Assembly: GCA_027533385.1 (NCBI GenBank)
Contig: JAPZUE010000046.1
Location: 1-50,825, forward strand
DNA: 50,825 nucleotides
Direction of reading: 5' to 3'
Source: Rhizobium sp.
Lineage (GTDB): Bacteria; Pseudomonadota; Alphaproteobacteria; Rhizobiales; Rhizobiaceae
Under the pieces are notes generated by a model. It did not search any database. It had not been told where the DNA came from and worked only from the letters and a program-made list of their open reading frames with translations. Below, piece after piece: positions 16,559 to 25,056 of the stretch. Both the position numbers and the translations under genes were made by a program. The first letter of the stretch is position 1; every line of letters starts with the position of its first letter.

Positions 16559-17746
16559 TTATCCACGCCGCCGACCCCAGGCATTTTCCAAGAGCTCGAC
16601 CACTTCACCATTGACGAGGTCCATGGCTTCGCGCGCACGGTCATAGGTCGCCGAGGTGAACTGCGATCGCTCGACTTCGTAAAGCGTCTGCTTGGTCAGG
16701 CCGGCATCGGAAACCGCCGTCGTCTTGACCATGTGGTTCTTCATCATCTGCTGGGCAAACATCGACTGCATGAAGCCCACCATCTGTTGTTGGGGAACAT
16801 CCATGGGCTCGAACCGCGTGATCAGGTAGCGGAACCAGTCAAGGCTGACATTGACGCCAGCGCCCTCGACACTCTTGAGAATATCACCCAGCATCAGCAG
16901 GAACTGCGACATCGACATGATGTCGAGCATCTGGGGATGCACGGTAATCAGCACCGAACTTGCCGCCGTCAGTGCCGTCAATGTCAGATAACCGAGCTGC
17001 GGAGGGCAATCGATCACCACGACGTCATATTGATCGTCGACTTCCGCAAGGGCCGTTCCAATGCGGGTGTAAAACAGCTTGCCTTCCATCGAGTCCTTGC
17101 GCTGCATGGCCAGCGGCGTCTCGTATTCATATTCCTGCAATTCGAGATTGGCCGGGACGATATGCAGATTGGGGAAGTTCGTCGGCTGGATGATTTCGGT
17201 GATCGAACGGCGCCCGGTGTCATAGCGGATCGCTTCGTAGAAGGATGGCTTTTCGTCCAGCTCGGGCTGAATGCCATAAAGTGCTGTGAGCGAGGCCTGG
17301 GGATCGAGATCGACGGCCAGGACTCTGTAGCCGCTGAGGGCCAGATATTGGGCAAGATGGGCAGAAGTGGTTGTCTTGCCCGATCCACCCTTGAAGTTGA
17401 CGACCGCAATCACCTGCAGTTTTTCATGGGGCCGGCGGTGGGGAACACGATCGAGAAGGGCGCGCAACTCGTCCATCTGGGCGGCGGTATAGTAGCGGCG
17501 ACCGGTTGACGTGATCTGGGGCTCCACACCCTTTCCCTGGAGGTGAAGCTTCTTCAGATAGCTTTGCGACACGCCGACGAACTGCGCAACCTCGGCAAGC
17601 GAGAACAGCCGCAACGTCTTCTGCGCATTGGGTGGAAACTTTTCCATCCGCAGCATATCGAGCTTGGTCGAGATCTCGCCACCCTGTTCCAGGATGATGT
17701 CGGCAAAGCTCTTCACCGCATCCGTCATCGCCCGTCTCACATTCAT
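16559..17746 (-). CDS. repA: Plasmid partitioning ATPase RepA (ParA-like)
   Basis: This protein of about 395 residues is a ParA-type ATPase. It drives plasmid segregation with RepB and represses the repABC promoter. An N-terminal MerR-like DNA-binding part is seen (LFSLAEVAQFVGVSQSYLKK), then the deviant Walker A motif (VVNFKGGSGKTTTSAHLAQY), a DLDPQASLTALYG motif and Walker B-type VVVIDCPPQLGYL. It is the first gene of the cassette. ATG 17746 (MNVRRAMTDAV) is taken as the start; ATG 17728 (MTDAVKSF) is also plausible, and neither ribosome-binding site settles it. It is divergent from traI, as on Ti-type plasmids. Confidence 0.96.
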   Translation of the reverse strand: MNVRRAMTDAVKSFADIILEQGGEISTKLDMLRMEKFPPNAQKTLRLFSLAEVAQFVGVSQSYLKKLHLQGKGVEPQITSTGRRYYTAAQMDELRALLDRVPHRRPHEKLQVIAVVNFKGGSGKTTTSAHLAQYLALSGYRVLAVDLDPQASLTALYGIQPELDEKPSFYEAIRYDTGRRSITEIIQPTNFPNLHIVPANLELQEYEYETPLAMQRKDSMEGKLFYTRIGTALAEVDDQYDVVVIDCPPQLGYLTLTALTAASSVLITVHPQMLDIMSMSQFLLMLGDILKSVEGAGVNVSLDWFRYLITRFEPMDVPQQQMVGFMQSMFAQQMMKNHMVKTTAVSDAGLTKQTLYEVERSQFTSATYDRAREAMDLVNGEVVELLENAWGRRRG

Positions 17747-17763
17747 CCGCAAAGAAGCCTTCT

Positions 17764-17802
17764 GTCACGATATTTTCGCCTAAACGCGAAAATTATCGTG
17801 AC
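17764..17802. promoter_or_regulatory. Long inverted repeat upstream of repA
   Basis: GTCACGATATTTTCGC (17764-17779) faces GCGAAAATTATCGTGAC (17786-17802), which is its reverse complement apart from one extra T. The centre is six bases. It begins 18 bases upstream of the preferred repA start. This is the expected site for the repABC promoter and for RepA autorepression, so it is a strong operator candidate. It also differs in base composition from the GC-rich surroundings. Confidence 0.6.
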
Positions 17803-17960
17803 TGTTATCCGATTCCCCCTGCTTGGCAAGCGGCAAGCCCCCACCGACAAGGCTTGGTCCGGAACCCGGGTTTGCGAAATCAATCCCGGGCTTTTTGAAT
17901 CCGCATGCGATTCCAGTCTCTTGAGGGCCCTCGCCCGCAAAGCCTCGAGGCTGATCCCCT

Positions 17961-17975
17961 GACAGATTTGCAGTT
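17961..17975 (+). promoter_or_regulatory. tra-box-like site 1
   Basis: The core CAGATTTGCA (17963-17972) differs by one base from the inner part of the Ti-plasmid tra box (CAGATCTGCA), the palindrome bound by TraR. It lies between the divergent repA and traI genes, the position of tra boxes on Ti plasmids, and is repeated 132 bases downstream. Confidence 0.6.
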
Positions 17976-18092
17976 GAACTCGCCCTCGTCCACAGATCTC
18001 GAACGCCGTTTCGCCGACATTTGGCTCGCGGATTCCGATTCCCATGTCGATGCAAGTGCGACTCAGCGGGCCTGCGCCGTCATCCGCCACTT

Positions 18093-18107
18093 AACAGATT
18101 TGCAACT
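18093..18107 (+). promoter_or_regulatory. tra-box-like site 2, upstream of traI
   Basis: The same core CAGATTTGCA (18095-18104) recurs 55 bases before the traI ATG, a good place for an activator site just upstream of a promoter. The exact repetition of the 11-base string ACAGATTTGCA in one intergenic region argues against chance. Confidence 0.65.
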
Positions 18108-18158
18108 GGACGCCCGCCTCCCTCTGGTTCTTCCTGAGGCTTCAGGAAAGGAAGCGCG

Positions 18159-18818
18159 ATGCAGGTGATTGTGGTTGATCAAAAGCGAAATGCACGAGAC
18201 ATGGCGCTCATCGACGCCATGCACCGTCTGCGGGCCAAGGTCTTCGCAGAACGGCTGCACTGGCGCGTCGATTGCCAGCATGGTGTCGAGAAGGATCGCT
18301 TCGACGACGCCCGCCCCACATACATTCTCCTCGTCGAGCAGGATATCGAGGTCGTCGGTTGTGTCCGGCTGTTGCCGCCAGCACGGGCAAGCATGCTGTT
18401 CGATGTCTTTCCGCAACTCCTCGATGAGGTCCCTCTCGACCTCAATGGGCAAATGATCGAAAGCTCGCGCTTCTGCATCGACCGGGATCCGACCCAACAC
18501 GTCGTGATGCCCGGTGACGCGCTCGAAGCCCGCTCGCTCGTCGATTTCAGAACTCGCTTTCTCCTTGCCGCTATCCTCGAATGGTGCCTCCTCAACGGCT
18601 ATGAGGAACTGATCACGGTAACCGATGTCCGCTTCGAGCGACTGCTGCGCATTGTCGGCTGGCCGCTCCGGCGCCTCGGGCGTCCGCTGTTGATTGACAA
18701 GACCGAAAGCATCGCCGGTGTGCTTGCCGTCACACGACAGGCCTTCGAGACACTGAAGCCCGGACGCTATCGGTCGCTCATGGAGAGCGCAGCAATTGCA
18801 AAGGTCGGTTCACCATGA
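18159..18818 (+). CDS. traI: Acyl-homoserine lactone synthase TraI (LuxI family)
   Basis: This 219-residue LuxI-family enzyme makes an N-acyl-homoserine lactone from S-adenosylmethionine and an acyl carrier. The conserved residues are present: RAKVFAERLHW (Arg, Phe and Trp of the active site), RFDD, VVGCVRLLP and ESSRF. It is the first gene of the conjugal operon, as on Ti plasmids, and its stop overlaps the trbB start (ATGA). AGGAAAGGAA precedes the ATG. Two tra-box-like sites upstream suggest activation by TraR, giving the usual positive feedback. Ti enzymes make 3-oxo-octanoyl-homoserine lactone, but the product here cannot be read from sequence. Confidence 0.95.
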   Translation: MQVIVVDQKRNARDMALIDAMHRLRAKVFAERLHWRVDCQHGVEKDRFDDARPTYILLVEQDIEVVGCVRLLPPARASMLFDVFPQLLDEVPLDLNGQMIESSRFCIDRDPTQHVVMPGDALEARSLVDFRTRFLLAAILEWCLLNGYEELITVTDVRFERLLRIVGWPLRRLGRPLLIDKTESIAGVLAVTRQAFETLKPGRYRSLMESAAIAKVGSP

Positions 18819-19750
18819 ACGGACCCAGAGCGCAGCAACGTCTCGTTTCCAAGCTTCAGGAAGCCTTCGGCACGACGCTTTGGGCAACCTTGGCCGACCC
18901 TGAGGTCACCGAGGTGATGCTGAACCCGGACGGACAGCTCTTCATCGAACGCCTCGGGAGAGGGATGGAGCGGGTCGAAGGCTTCGATGGACGGCAGGCG
19001 GAAGCCCTGATCGGCATGGTGGCCCATGCGCTCGGCCAGGAAGTCCACGCTAAAAAGCCGATCGTGTCGGGAGAAATGCCACTTCTGGGGCATCGTTTCG
19101 AGGGGCTTTTGCCTCCGGCCGTCCAGGCGCCGACCTTTTCCATCCGGCGCCATGCCATCGGCCAGATGACCCTTTGCGACTACAGGACAAGCGGGGCCAT
19201 GTCAGCCCATCAGCACGACCTTATCCGTGCGGCGATCAGGAACAGATGCAACATCCTGATCTGCGGTGGCACGGGATCTGGCAAGACGACGCTGGCCAAT
19301 GCGCTCATGCTGGAAATCCACGAGCTCTTCCCCCGCGATCGCATTCTGTTGATCGAGGATACTGCAGAAATCCGGTGTGCTGCAGACAACGCGGTCCTGC
19401 TCAAGAGCAGCGAGGAGGTGTCGATCGCAAGGCTCCTGAAAAGCGCGCTTAGACTGCGTCCCGACCGCATCATGGTCGGAGAGGTGAGGGATGGGGCAGC
19501 GCTGACCTTGCTGAAGGCATGGAATACGGGACACCCAGGAGGATTGACCACCTTGCATGCCAATGACGCGCATGCGGCCCTGACGCGGCTTGAGCAACTC
19601 GTTTCAGAAGTCAGCCAGACGCCGATGCAGACCGTCATCGCCGCTGCCGTTGATCTCATCATAGCCGTGAGGCGCACCGATGAAGGCCGCAGGATCGAAA
19701 GCGTGCTTTCGGTCCAAGGGTTTCATGAAGGCCACTACCACCTCGTTTGA
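18815..19750 (+). CDS. trbB: Conjugal transfer ATPase TrbB (VirB11-like)
   Basis: This 311-residue cytoplasmic hexameric ATPase powers pilus assembly and substrate passage in the mating-pair apparatus. Walker A is ICGGTGSGKTTLANAL (about residues 148-163). The Asp and His boxes follow: RILLIEDTAEIRC, LRPDRIMVGEVRDGAA and GGLTTLHANDAH. It overlaps traI by four bases and precedes trbC by 12 bases. Its order and length fit the Ti/RP4 Trb type IV secretion system. Confidence 0.96.
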   Translation: MNGPRAQQRLVSKLQEAFGTTLWATLADPEVTEVMLNPDGQLFIERLGRGMERVEGFDGRQAEALIGMVAHALGQEVHAKKPIVSGEMPLLGHRFEGLLPPAVQAPTFSIRRHAIGQMTLCDYRTSGAMSAHQHDLIRAAIRNRCNILICGGTGSGKTTLANALMLEIHELFPRDRILLIEDTAEIRCAADNAVLLKSSEEVSIARLLKSALRLRPDRIMVGEVRDGAALTLLKAWNTGHPGGLTTLHANDAHAALTRLEQLVSEVSQTPMQTVIAAAVDLIIAVRRTDEGRRIESVLSVQGFHEGHYHLV

Positions 19751-19762
19751 CAGGATGAACCG

Positions 19763-20107
19763 ATGAACACCAAGATGAGACGTCATACGTTCGGATGGAG
19801 CGTCACCATCGCCCTTCACGCCTCGTCGGCAAAGGCGGGATCAGGTGGCGGGCTTCCTTGGGAAGCGCCACTCGAGCAGATCCAGCAATCGATCACCGGA
19901 CCGGTGGCCGGCTTCATTGCCCTGTCGGCGGTGGCTGTCGCGGGCGGCATGCTGATTTTCGGCGGCGAACTCAACGATTTCGCGCGCCGCTTGATGTATG
20001 TGGTCCTGGTAGCCGGCATCCTGCTCGGGGCCAGCCAGATCGTCGCCCTGTTCGGTGCCACGGGTGCCTCGCTGGCCTTCATGACCGGGCAGGGGAGGGT
20101 TGTTTGA
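19763..20107 (+). CDS. trbC: Conjugal pilin precursor TrbC (VirB2-like)
   Basis: This 114-residue protein is the pilin precursor. It has an N-terminal signal-like segment (FGWSVTIALHASSAKAGSGG) and two hydrophobic helices, FIALSAVAVAGGMLIFGG and LMYVVLVAGILLGASQIVAL, linked by a short polar loop, the VirB2 layout. In related systems the chain is cleaved and cyclised by a TraF-type peptidase, whose gene is not in this window. The stop overlaps the trbD start. Confidence 0.92.
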   Translation: MNTKMRRHTFGWSVTIALHASSAKAGSGGGLPWEAPLEQIQQSITGPVAGFIALSAVAVAGGMLIFGGELNDFARRLMYVVLVAGILLGASQIVALFGATGASLAFMTGQGRVV

Positions 20108-20406
20108 TGTCTGACATCGACACCGGTCTTAAGACCCATCCAATCCATCGTGCCCTATCGCGTCCAAATCTGCTTTTCGGTGCCGATCGCGAGCTCGTGC
20201 TTTTGACCGGCCTGGTCTGCGTCATCCTGATCTTCGTCGTCATCACCGTCTCAGCGGCATTGCTCGGGATCACGGCCTGGACGCTGATCGTTGCCATTCT
20301 GCGGACCATGGCAAAGTCCGATCCGCAGTTGCGAAAGGTCTATCTGCGCCACATCCGCCACCAGGCGGTGTACCGAGCCACATCCTCGGCCTTTACACTT
20401 CGTTAA
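20107..20406 (+). CDS. trbD: Conjugal transfer protein TrbD (VirB3-like)
   Basis: This 99-residue inner-membrane protein is the VirB3-like component. It starts at ATG 20107, overlapping the trbC stop. After a polar start (TGLKTHPIHRALSRPNLLFG) come two adjacent hydrophobic helices (LVLLTGLVCVILIFVVITV, then LLGITAWTLIVAIL) and a basic tail. VirB3 proteins partner with the VirB4 ATPase, and trbE follows ten bases later. Confidence 0.92.
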   Translation: MSDIDTGLKTHPIHRALSRPNLLFGADRELVLLTGLVCVILIFVVITVSAALLGITAWTLIVAILRTMAKSDPQLRKVYLRHIRHQAVYRATSSAFTLR

Positions 20407-20416
20407 GGATGATCCG

Positions 20417-22867
20417 ATGGTTTCAATTTCCAGGTTTCGCCATTGCGAGCCCTCGTTTGCCGATCTCCTGCCCTATGCCGCCATGGTCGATGACGGGATC
20501 TTGCTGCTGAAGGACGGCAGTCTACTTGTCGCCTGGTATTTCGCGGGCCCCGACACCGAGAGCTCAACCGACCACGAACGGAATAGAATATCACACGAAA
20601 TCAATGATATAATCTGCAGGCTCGGATCGGGCTGGATGCTGCAGGTGGATAGCATGAGGCTGCCAAGCGCCGCCTATTTCGCCCCAGAACGCTCGCATTT
20701 TCCAGACCCCGTTTCCCGGGCGATCGACGAGGAGCGCCGACGGCACTTCGAGAGCGAGAAACGTCATTACCAGAGCCGGCATGCGCTCGTCTTGACCTAC
20801 AAGCCGCAGGGCCGGGCAGGGGAGGGACTGTCCTCCTATCTCTATGCCGTGGATGGACGACCAGCAGATTCGCCGGCCGACAGGGCGCTTGCGACCTTTT
20901 CCCGCACGATCCGGGAGATCGAGCAATATCTGTCCGGTGTCATGGTCGTTCAGCGAATGCGAGCACAGACGATCAGCGATCCTAGCAGCCTGCGTCCCGC
21001 CCGTTTCGACAGTCTGCTCCAATTCATCCGGTTTGCCATCAGCGGCGAGAACCTGCCGGTGCGGCTGCCGGATGCCGGCATGTATCTCGACTGCCTGGTG
21101 AGCGCGCAGCTGGAGCACGGCATGACGCCGCGGGTTGACAGCCGGCATGTCGCAGTGATTGCGATCGACGGTTTTCCTGCCGAGAGCTGGCCTGGAATCC
21201 TCAATGCCCTCGATCAGATGCCCTTATGCTATCGCTGGTCATCCCGCTTTATCTTCCTTGATGCACAGGAGGCAAGAACCAGGCTTGAGCGCAAGCGGCG
21301 CCAATGGCAGCAGAAGGTCAGGCCTTTCCTCGACCAACTCTTCCAGACCAACGGGCGCTCGCTCGATCAGGATGCGGCCCAGATGGTGGTGCAGACAGAG
21401 GTGGCGATAGCACAAGCCAATTCCGGTCTGGTCGCCTTCGGTTATTACACGCCCGTGATCGTGATCTTCGATGAGCGAGCCGACGATCTGCTGGAAAAGG
21501 CGGAATTCGTGCGCCAGATGATCCAGGCGGAGGGTTTTGGTGCGCGCATCGAGACCCTGAATGCGACCGAGGCCTATCTCGGGAGTCTACCGGGCAACTG
21601 GTATGCGAATGTCCGCGATCCTCTGATCAATACCCGCAATCTGGCCGATCTCGTGCCGTTGAACTCCATCTGGTCCGGACAGGCGATGGCGCCTTGCCCA
21701 TTTTATCCCGGGGGTTCGCCGCCCTTGATGCAGGTGGCTTCGGGTTCCACGCCCTTCAATTTCAACCTGCATGTCGACGATGTCGGCCACACCCTCATCT
21801 TCGGCCCGACCGGCTCTGGCAAATCGACGCTTCTGGCGTTGATTGCCGCCCAGTTCAGGCGTTACCGCGATGCCCAGGTCTTTGCCTTCGACAAGGGCCT
21901 GTCACTCCTGCCGCTGACGCTTGCGGTCGGCGGCACACATCACAGGATCGGTGACGCGACCGAACGCCTGCCTGAGTTGTCCTTCTGCCCGCTTCAAGAC
22001 CTTGCCGGCGATGGCGACCGGGCCTTCGCCTCGGAATTCATCGAAATGCTTCTTGTGTTGCAGGGACTGAAGGTGACGCCTGAGCAACGCAACGCGATCA
22101 GCCGTCAGATCGACCTGATGGCAGGATCATCCCATCGTTCGCTCTCCGACTTCGTCAGCGGCGTGCAGCTCCACGAGATCAAGGAAGCGCTCCTCCATTA
22201 CACGATCGACGGGCCGGTCGGCCATCTGCTCGATGCAGAGAGCGATAGCCTCAATCTCCAGTCGTTCCAGTGTATCGAGCTTGAGGCATTGATGGCCATG
22301 GGCGAGCGCCATCTTGTCCCGGTTCTGATCTATCTCTTCCGGCGCATCGAAAAGCGGCTGACCGGTGCGCCAAGCCTGATCATTCTCGACGAGGCCTGGT
22401 TGATGCTTGGCCATCCCGTCTTTCGCGAGAAGATCCGTGAATGGCTCAAGGTGCTCAGGAAAGCCAATTGCGCCGTCGTTCTGGCAACCCAGTCGATTTC
22501 GGATGCCGAGCGCTCCGGCATCATCGATGTCCTGTGCGAGAGCTGCCCGACCAAGATATGCCTTCCCAATCCGCATGCACAAACCCCGGCGATGCGTCCC
22601 TTCTACGAGCGGCTCGGCTTCAACGAGAGGCAGATCGAGATCATCGCCAGATCGCGTCCCAAGCAAGACTATTACTGCGTGTCACCGCAAGGGCGGCGCC
22701 TGTTTGCCATGGGTCTGGGTCCCCTGACGCTTGCCTTTACCGGTGTCTCCGACGCCAAGCAGATCCAGGCGATCGACGCGCTTCACCGCCTCCACGGACA
22801 GGACTGGCCCCGCCATTGGTTGATTTCACGAGGAGATGCACATGCCCTGTCGCTTCTTGACCCCTGA
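20417..22867 (+). CDS. trbE: Conjugal transfer ATPase TrbE (VirB4-like)
   Basis: This 816-residue VirB4-type ATPase is the largest energy component of the transfer channel. Walker A is LIFGPTGSGKSTLLALIAA (near residue 460) and Walker B is LIILDEAWLMLGHP (near residue 655), followed by VVLATQSISDAERSG, all typical. The start at 20417 follows AAGGATGATCCG and matches the family N-terminus (SRFRHCEPSFADLLPYAAMV). An in-frame upstream frame overlapping trbD is ignored. The length fits the family. Confidence 0.96.
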   Translation: MVSISRFRHCEPSFADLLPYAAMVDDGILLLKDGSLLVAWYFAGPDTESSTDHERNRISHEINDIICRLGSGWMLQVDSMRLPSAAYFAPERSHFPDPVSRAIDEERRRHFESEKRHYQSRHALVLTYKPQGRAGEGLSSYLYAVDGRPADSPADRALATFSRTIREIEQYLSGVMVVQRMRAQTISDPSSLRPARFDSLLQFIRFAISGENLPVRLPDAGMYLDCLVSAQLEHGMTPRVDSRHVAVIAIDGFPAESWPGILNALDQMPLCYRWSSRFIFLDAQEARTRLERKRRQWQQKVRPFLDQLFQTNGRSLDQDAAQMVVQTEVAIAQANSGLVAFGYYTPVIVIFDERADDLLEKAEFVRQMIQAEGFGARIETLNATEAYLGSLPGNWYANVRDPLINTRNLADLVPLNSIWSGQAMAPCPFYPGGSPPLMQVASGSTPFNFNLHVDDVGHTLIFGPTGSGKSTLLALIAAQFRRYRDAQVFAFDKGLSLLPLTLAVGGTHHRIGDATERLPELSFCPLQDLAGDGDRAFASEFIEMLLVLQGLKVTPEQRNAISRQIDLMAGSSHRSLSDFVSGVQLHEIKEALLHYTIDGPVGHLLDAESDSLNLQSFQCIELEALMAMGERHLVPVLIYLFRRIEKRLTGAPSLIILDEAWLMLGHPVFREKIREWLKVLRKANCAVVLATQSISDAERSGIIDVLCESCPTKICLPNPHAQTPAMRPFYERLGFNERQIEIIARSRPKQDYYCVSPQGRRLFAMGLGPLTLAFTGVSDAKQIQAIDALHRLHGQDWPRHWLISRGDAHALSLLDP

Positions 22868-23657
22868 GGCCGGTTCTTCGCGACCTGCGCTGATCTTTGC
22901 GCTGCAGGCCTTGAGCCTTGCCGTTGCACCTTGCACATTCGCCGGTGCTGCTGCGGGGCCGGCCACCGAATGGACACAGCTTGCCAACAATGCCGAGCTC
23001 GTCGGGCTGCTCGACGCCTCAGGCGTTGAGATCGACAATCAGCTGACCCAGATCACCCAGCTTTCCCAGCAGATCCAGAACCAGCTGCAGATGTACCAGA
23101 CCATGCTGCAGAACACTGCGCGCCTGCCCTCTGCCGTCTGGGGCGCGGTAGAGGCGGACCTTCTGAGATTGAAGGAGATCGCGGGGCAGGGGGAAGGAAT
23201 TGCCTTTGCCATGGCAAATACCGACCAGGTGCTGGCGCAGCGCTTCCCGACCTACGCGCAGCTGAAGGATGAGCGCCCGCAAGGGGAGAGCTTTGCGCAC
23301 ACCTATGAGACGTGGTCGAGCACCAACCGCGCGACGATCGCGGCAAGCCTGAAAGTTGCCGGACTGACGGCGGACCAGTTTGAGGGCGAGGAACAGACGA
23401 TGCGTTCGCTTAGGCTCCTGTCTGAAACCTCCGATGGACAGATGAAGGCGCTTCAGGTCGGACATGGCATTGCCGTCGAGCAGGTTGCACAGCTGCAGAA
23501 GCTCAGAGCCCTCTTTTCCCAGCAGATGGCGCTGTCTGCCACCTGGCTTCAATCCGAACAGGGCCTGCGCGATCTCGCCCAGGCACGCCGCGACACCTTC
23601 TTCAAGGCAACGGTTCGCGCCATTGCGCCGGGACAGAAAATGGAGCCACGCTGGTGA
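22842..23657 (+). CDS. trbJ: Conjugal transfer protein TrbJ (VirB5-like)
   Basis: This 271-residue exported protein is the VirB5-like minor pilus component. A signal peptide runs to about residue 37 (ALQALSLAVAPCTFAGAAAG), followed by Gln-rich helical repeats (NQLTQITQLSQQIQNQLQMY). I chose ATG 22842 because AGGAG at 22831-22835 is correctly spaced from it; ATG 22836 abuts that site. It overlaps the 3' end of trbE by about 26 bases. Confidence 0.93.
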   Translation: MPCRFLTPEAGSSRPALIFALQALSLAVAPCTFAGAAAGPATEWTQLANNAELVGLLDASGVEIDNQLTQITQLSQQIQNQLQMYQTMLQNTARLPSAVWGAVEADLLRLKEIAGQGEGIAFAMANTDQVLAQRFPTYAQLKDERPQGESFAHTYETWSSTNRATIAASLKVAGLTADQFEGEEQTMRSLRLLSETSDGQMKALQVGHGIAVEQVAQLQKLRALFSQQMALSATWLQSEQGLRDLAQARRDTFFKATVRAIAPGQKMEPRW

Positions 23658-23866
23658 CTGGTTCAGACAGGCAGGGACAAGCAGAAGGCAGGGCCTTGAT
23701 CTCCCATCGCTTTGCGTTGTCAGGCAAGGGGCTGAGGCTTGCTTGCATCACGCTTTCCGCGCCAAGGCTTCATGCCATGACGCTTCGTGCCATGGCCGCT
23801 TGCACCACAATGCGGGATGCAACAGCCCCAGGGACCGGAACTCTTGGCAGCAAAGGTCTCGGCATC
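23658..23866 (+). other. trbK slot without a recognisable trbK
   Basis: On Ti plasmids a short entry-exclusion lipoprotein gene, trbK, lies between trbJ and trbL. Here about 209 bases carry an open frame continuous with trbL, but it reads ACITLSAPRLHAMTLRAMAA and has no lipobox-type signal peptide. The other two frames show nothing TrbK-like. It is either an eroded trbK or a divergent replacement. Confidence 0.5.
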
Positions 23867-25051
23867 ATGTTTCTGCCCACCATGGACCTCCGCAGGATAT
23901 GCCTTCGCACCTCGGTTCTGGGCGCCCTGGCCCTTGGTGGTTTCTTGCTTGTCCTGCCGGCAGGACCCGTGTCGGCGGAACAGGGCGCGCTGTTGAGCGA
24001 GCTCGAAAACCAGGTTGCTTCGGCAACACGTGACTGGCAGGCCACCATCATGGAAGCGGCCCGTTCGCTCTTCTGGATCCTCGCCGCGATTGAAATCTCT
24101 TTCGCGGCAATCTGGCTTGCGCTTGCCGCCGGCACGCTGGAGAGCTGGTTTTCCGAGCTCGTGCGCCGGATCCTGTTTGTCGGCTTTTTTGCCTTCCTGC
24201 TCGAACAGGGTCCCGGATTTGCAAAGGCGGTGGTCGACAGCCTGTTTGCCATCGGGGCAGGTCAAGGCTCGGCCTCGCCGGCCGAGGTCTTCGATGCCGG
24301 GATCAAGGTTGCCTCAGCACTGTCCGAACAGGCCCGTTTCGGTGTGTTTGAAGACAATGCGCTGGCGATCGCCTCGGTGATTGCCATGGGCGTGGTGGTG
24401 ATCTGCTTTTCGCTGGTGGCAGCCATCTTCGTCGCCGTCATGGTGGAGATGTATGTCGGCCTTCTGGCCGGCATGATCCTGCTGGGGCTCGGCGGCTCGG
24501 GCTTCACCAAGGACTTTGCCCTTCGTTATCTGATCTATGCCTTTTCGGTCGGGATGAAGCTGATGGCGCTGGTCATGATTGCACGGATCGGATCTGAGGT
24601 CCTGCTGGGGCTTGCCGCGCAGCCTGAAGGATCTGCGACCGCGCTGGTCTCGACGCTGTCGATCGCCGGGATCTCGGTGGTTGTCTTCATCATCTCGCTC
24701 TATGTGCCCGCGATCATTCAAGGTGTCGTTCAGGGTGTCTCCGTGACGAGGGGCAACGAAGTCATCCGCCACGGTGCCCAGGCGACAACGGCCGCTGCCG
24801 GCGGCATGGCGCTGAGCGTCAGCGCGGCAAGGCATGGCGTGAACGCTGCCGAGACGGCAAGGGCGGCCGGAGCATCGCGGACGGGAGCTGCCATCAGCGG
24901 ACTTTCGTCCGGTGCCGGGGCGGCTGCGAAGGCGCTCGGTTCTGCGGCTCGCGACAAGCTGATCGGCGCACCGGGCTCAGAGCACGCCTCGCTCCTTGGT
25001 CTTGCCAATGCAAAGCTCGACCGATCGCCGCCTAGAAAACGTCCGGAGTGA
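23867..25051 (+). CDS. trbL: Conjugal transfer membrane protein TrbL (VirB6-like)
   Basis: This 394-residue polytopic inner-membrane protein is the VirB6-like channel component. A signal-like N-terminus (LGALALGGFLLVLPAGPVSA) is followed by about six hydrophobic segments to residue 300 (for example FWILAAIEISFAAIWLALAA and VVVFIISLYVPAIIQGVV). The tail is Ala/Gly-rich and cytoplasmic (AAKALGSAARDKLIG). The frame is open back to GTG 23654, overlapping trbJ, but the extra 71 residues do not look like TrbL or a signal peptide, so ATG 23867 or 23882 is preferred. The slot where trbK normally lies, between trbJ and trbL, contains no recognisable TrbK. Confidence 0.92.
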   Translation: MFLPTMDLRRICLRTSVLGALALGGFLLVLPAGPVSAEQGALLSELENQVASATRDWQATIMEAARSLFWILAAIEISFAAIWLALAAGTLESWFSELVRRILFVGFFAFLLEQGPGFAKAVVDSLFAIGAGQGSASPAEVFDAGIKVASALSEQARFGVFEDNALAIASVIAMGVVVICFSLVAAIFVAVMVEMYVGLLAGMILLGLGGSGFTKDFALRYLIYAFSVGMKLMALVMIARIGSEVLLGLAAQPEGSATALVSTLSIAGISVVVFIISLYVPAIIQGVVQGVSVTRGNEVIRHGAQATTAAAGGMALSVSAARHGVNAAETARAAGASRTGAAISGLSSGAGAAAKALGSAARDKLIGAPGSEHASLLGLANAKLDRSPPRKRPE

Positions 25052-25056
25052 TGATG

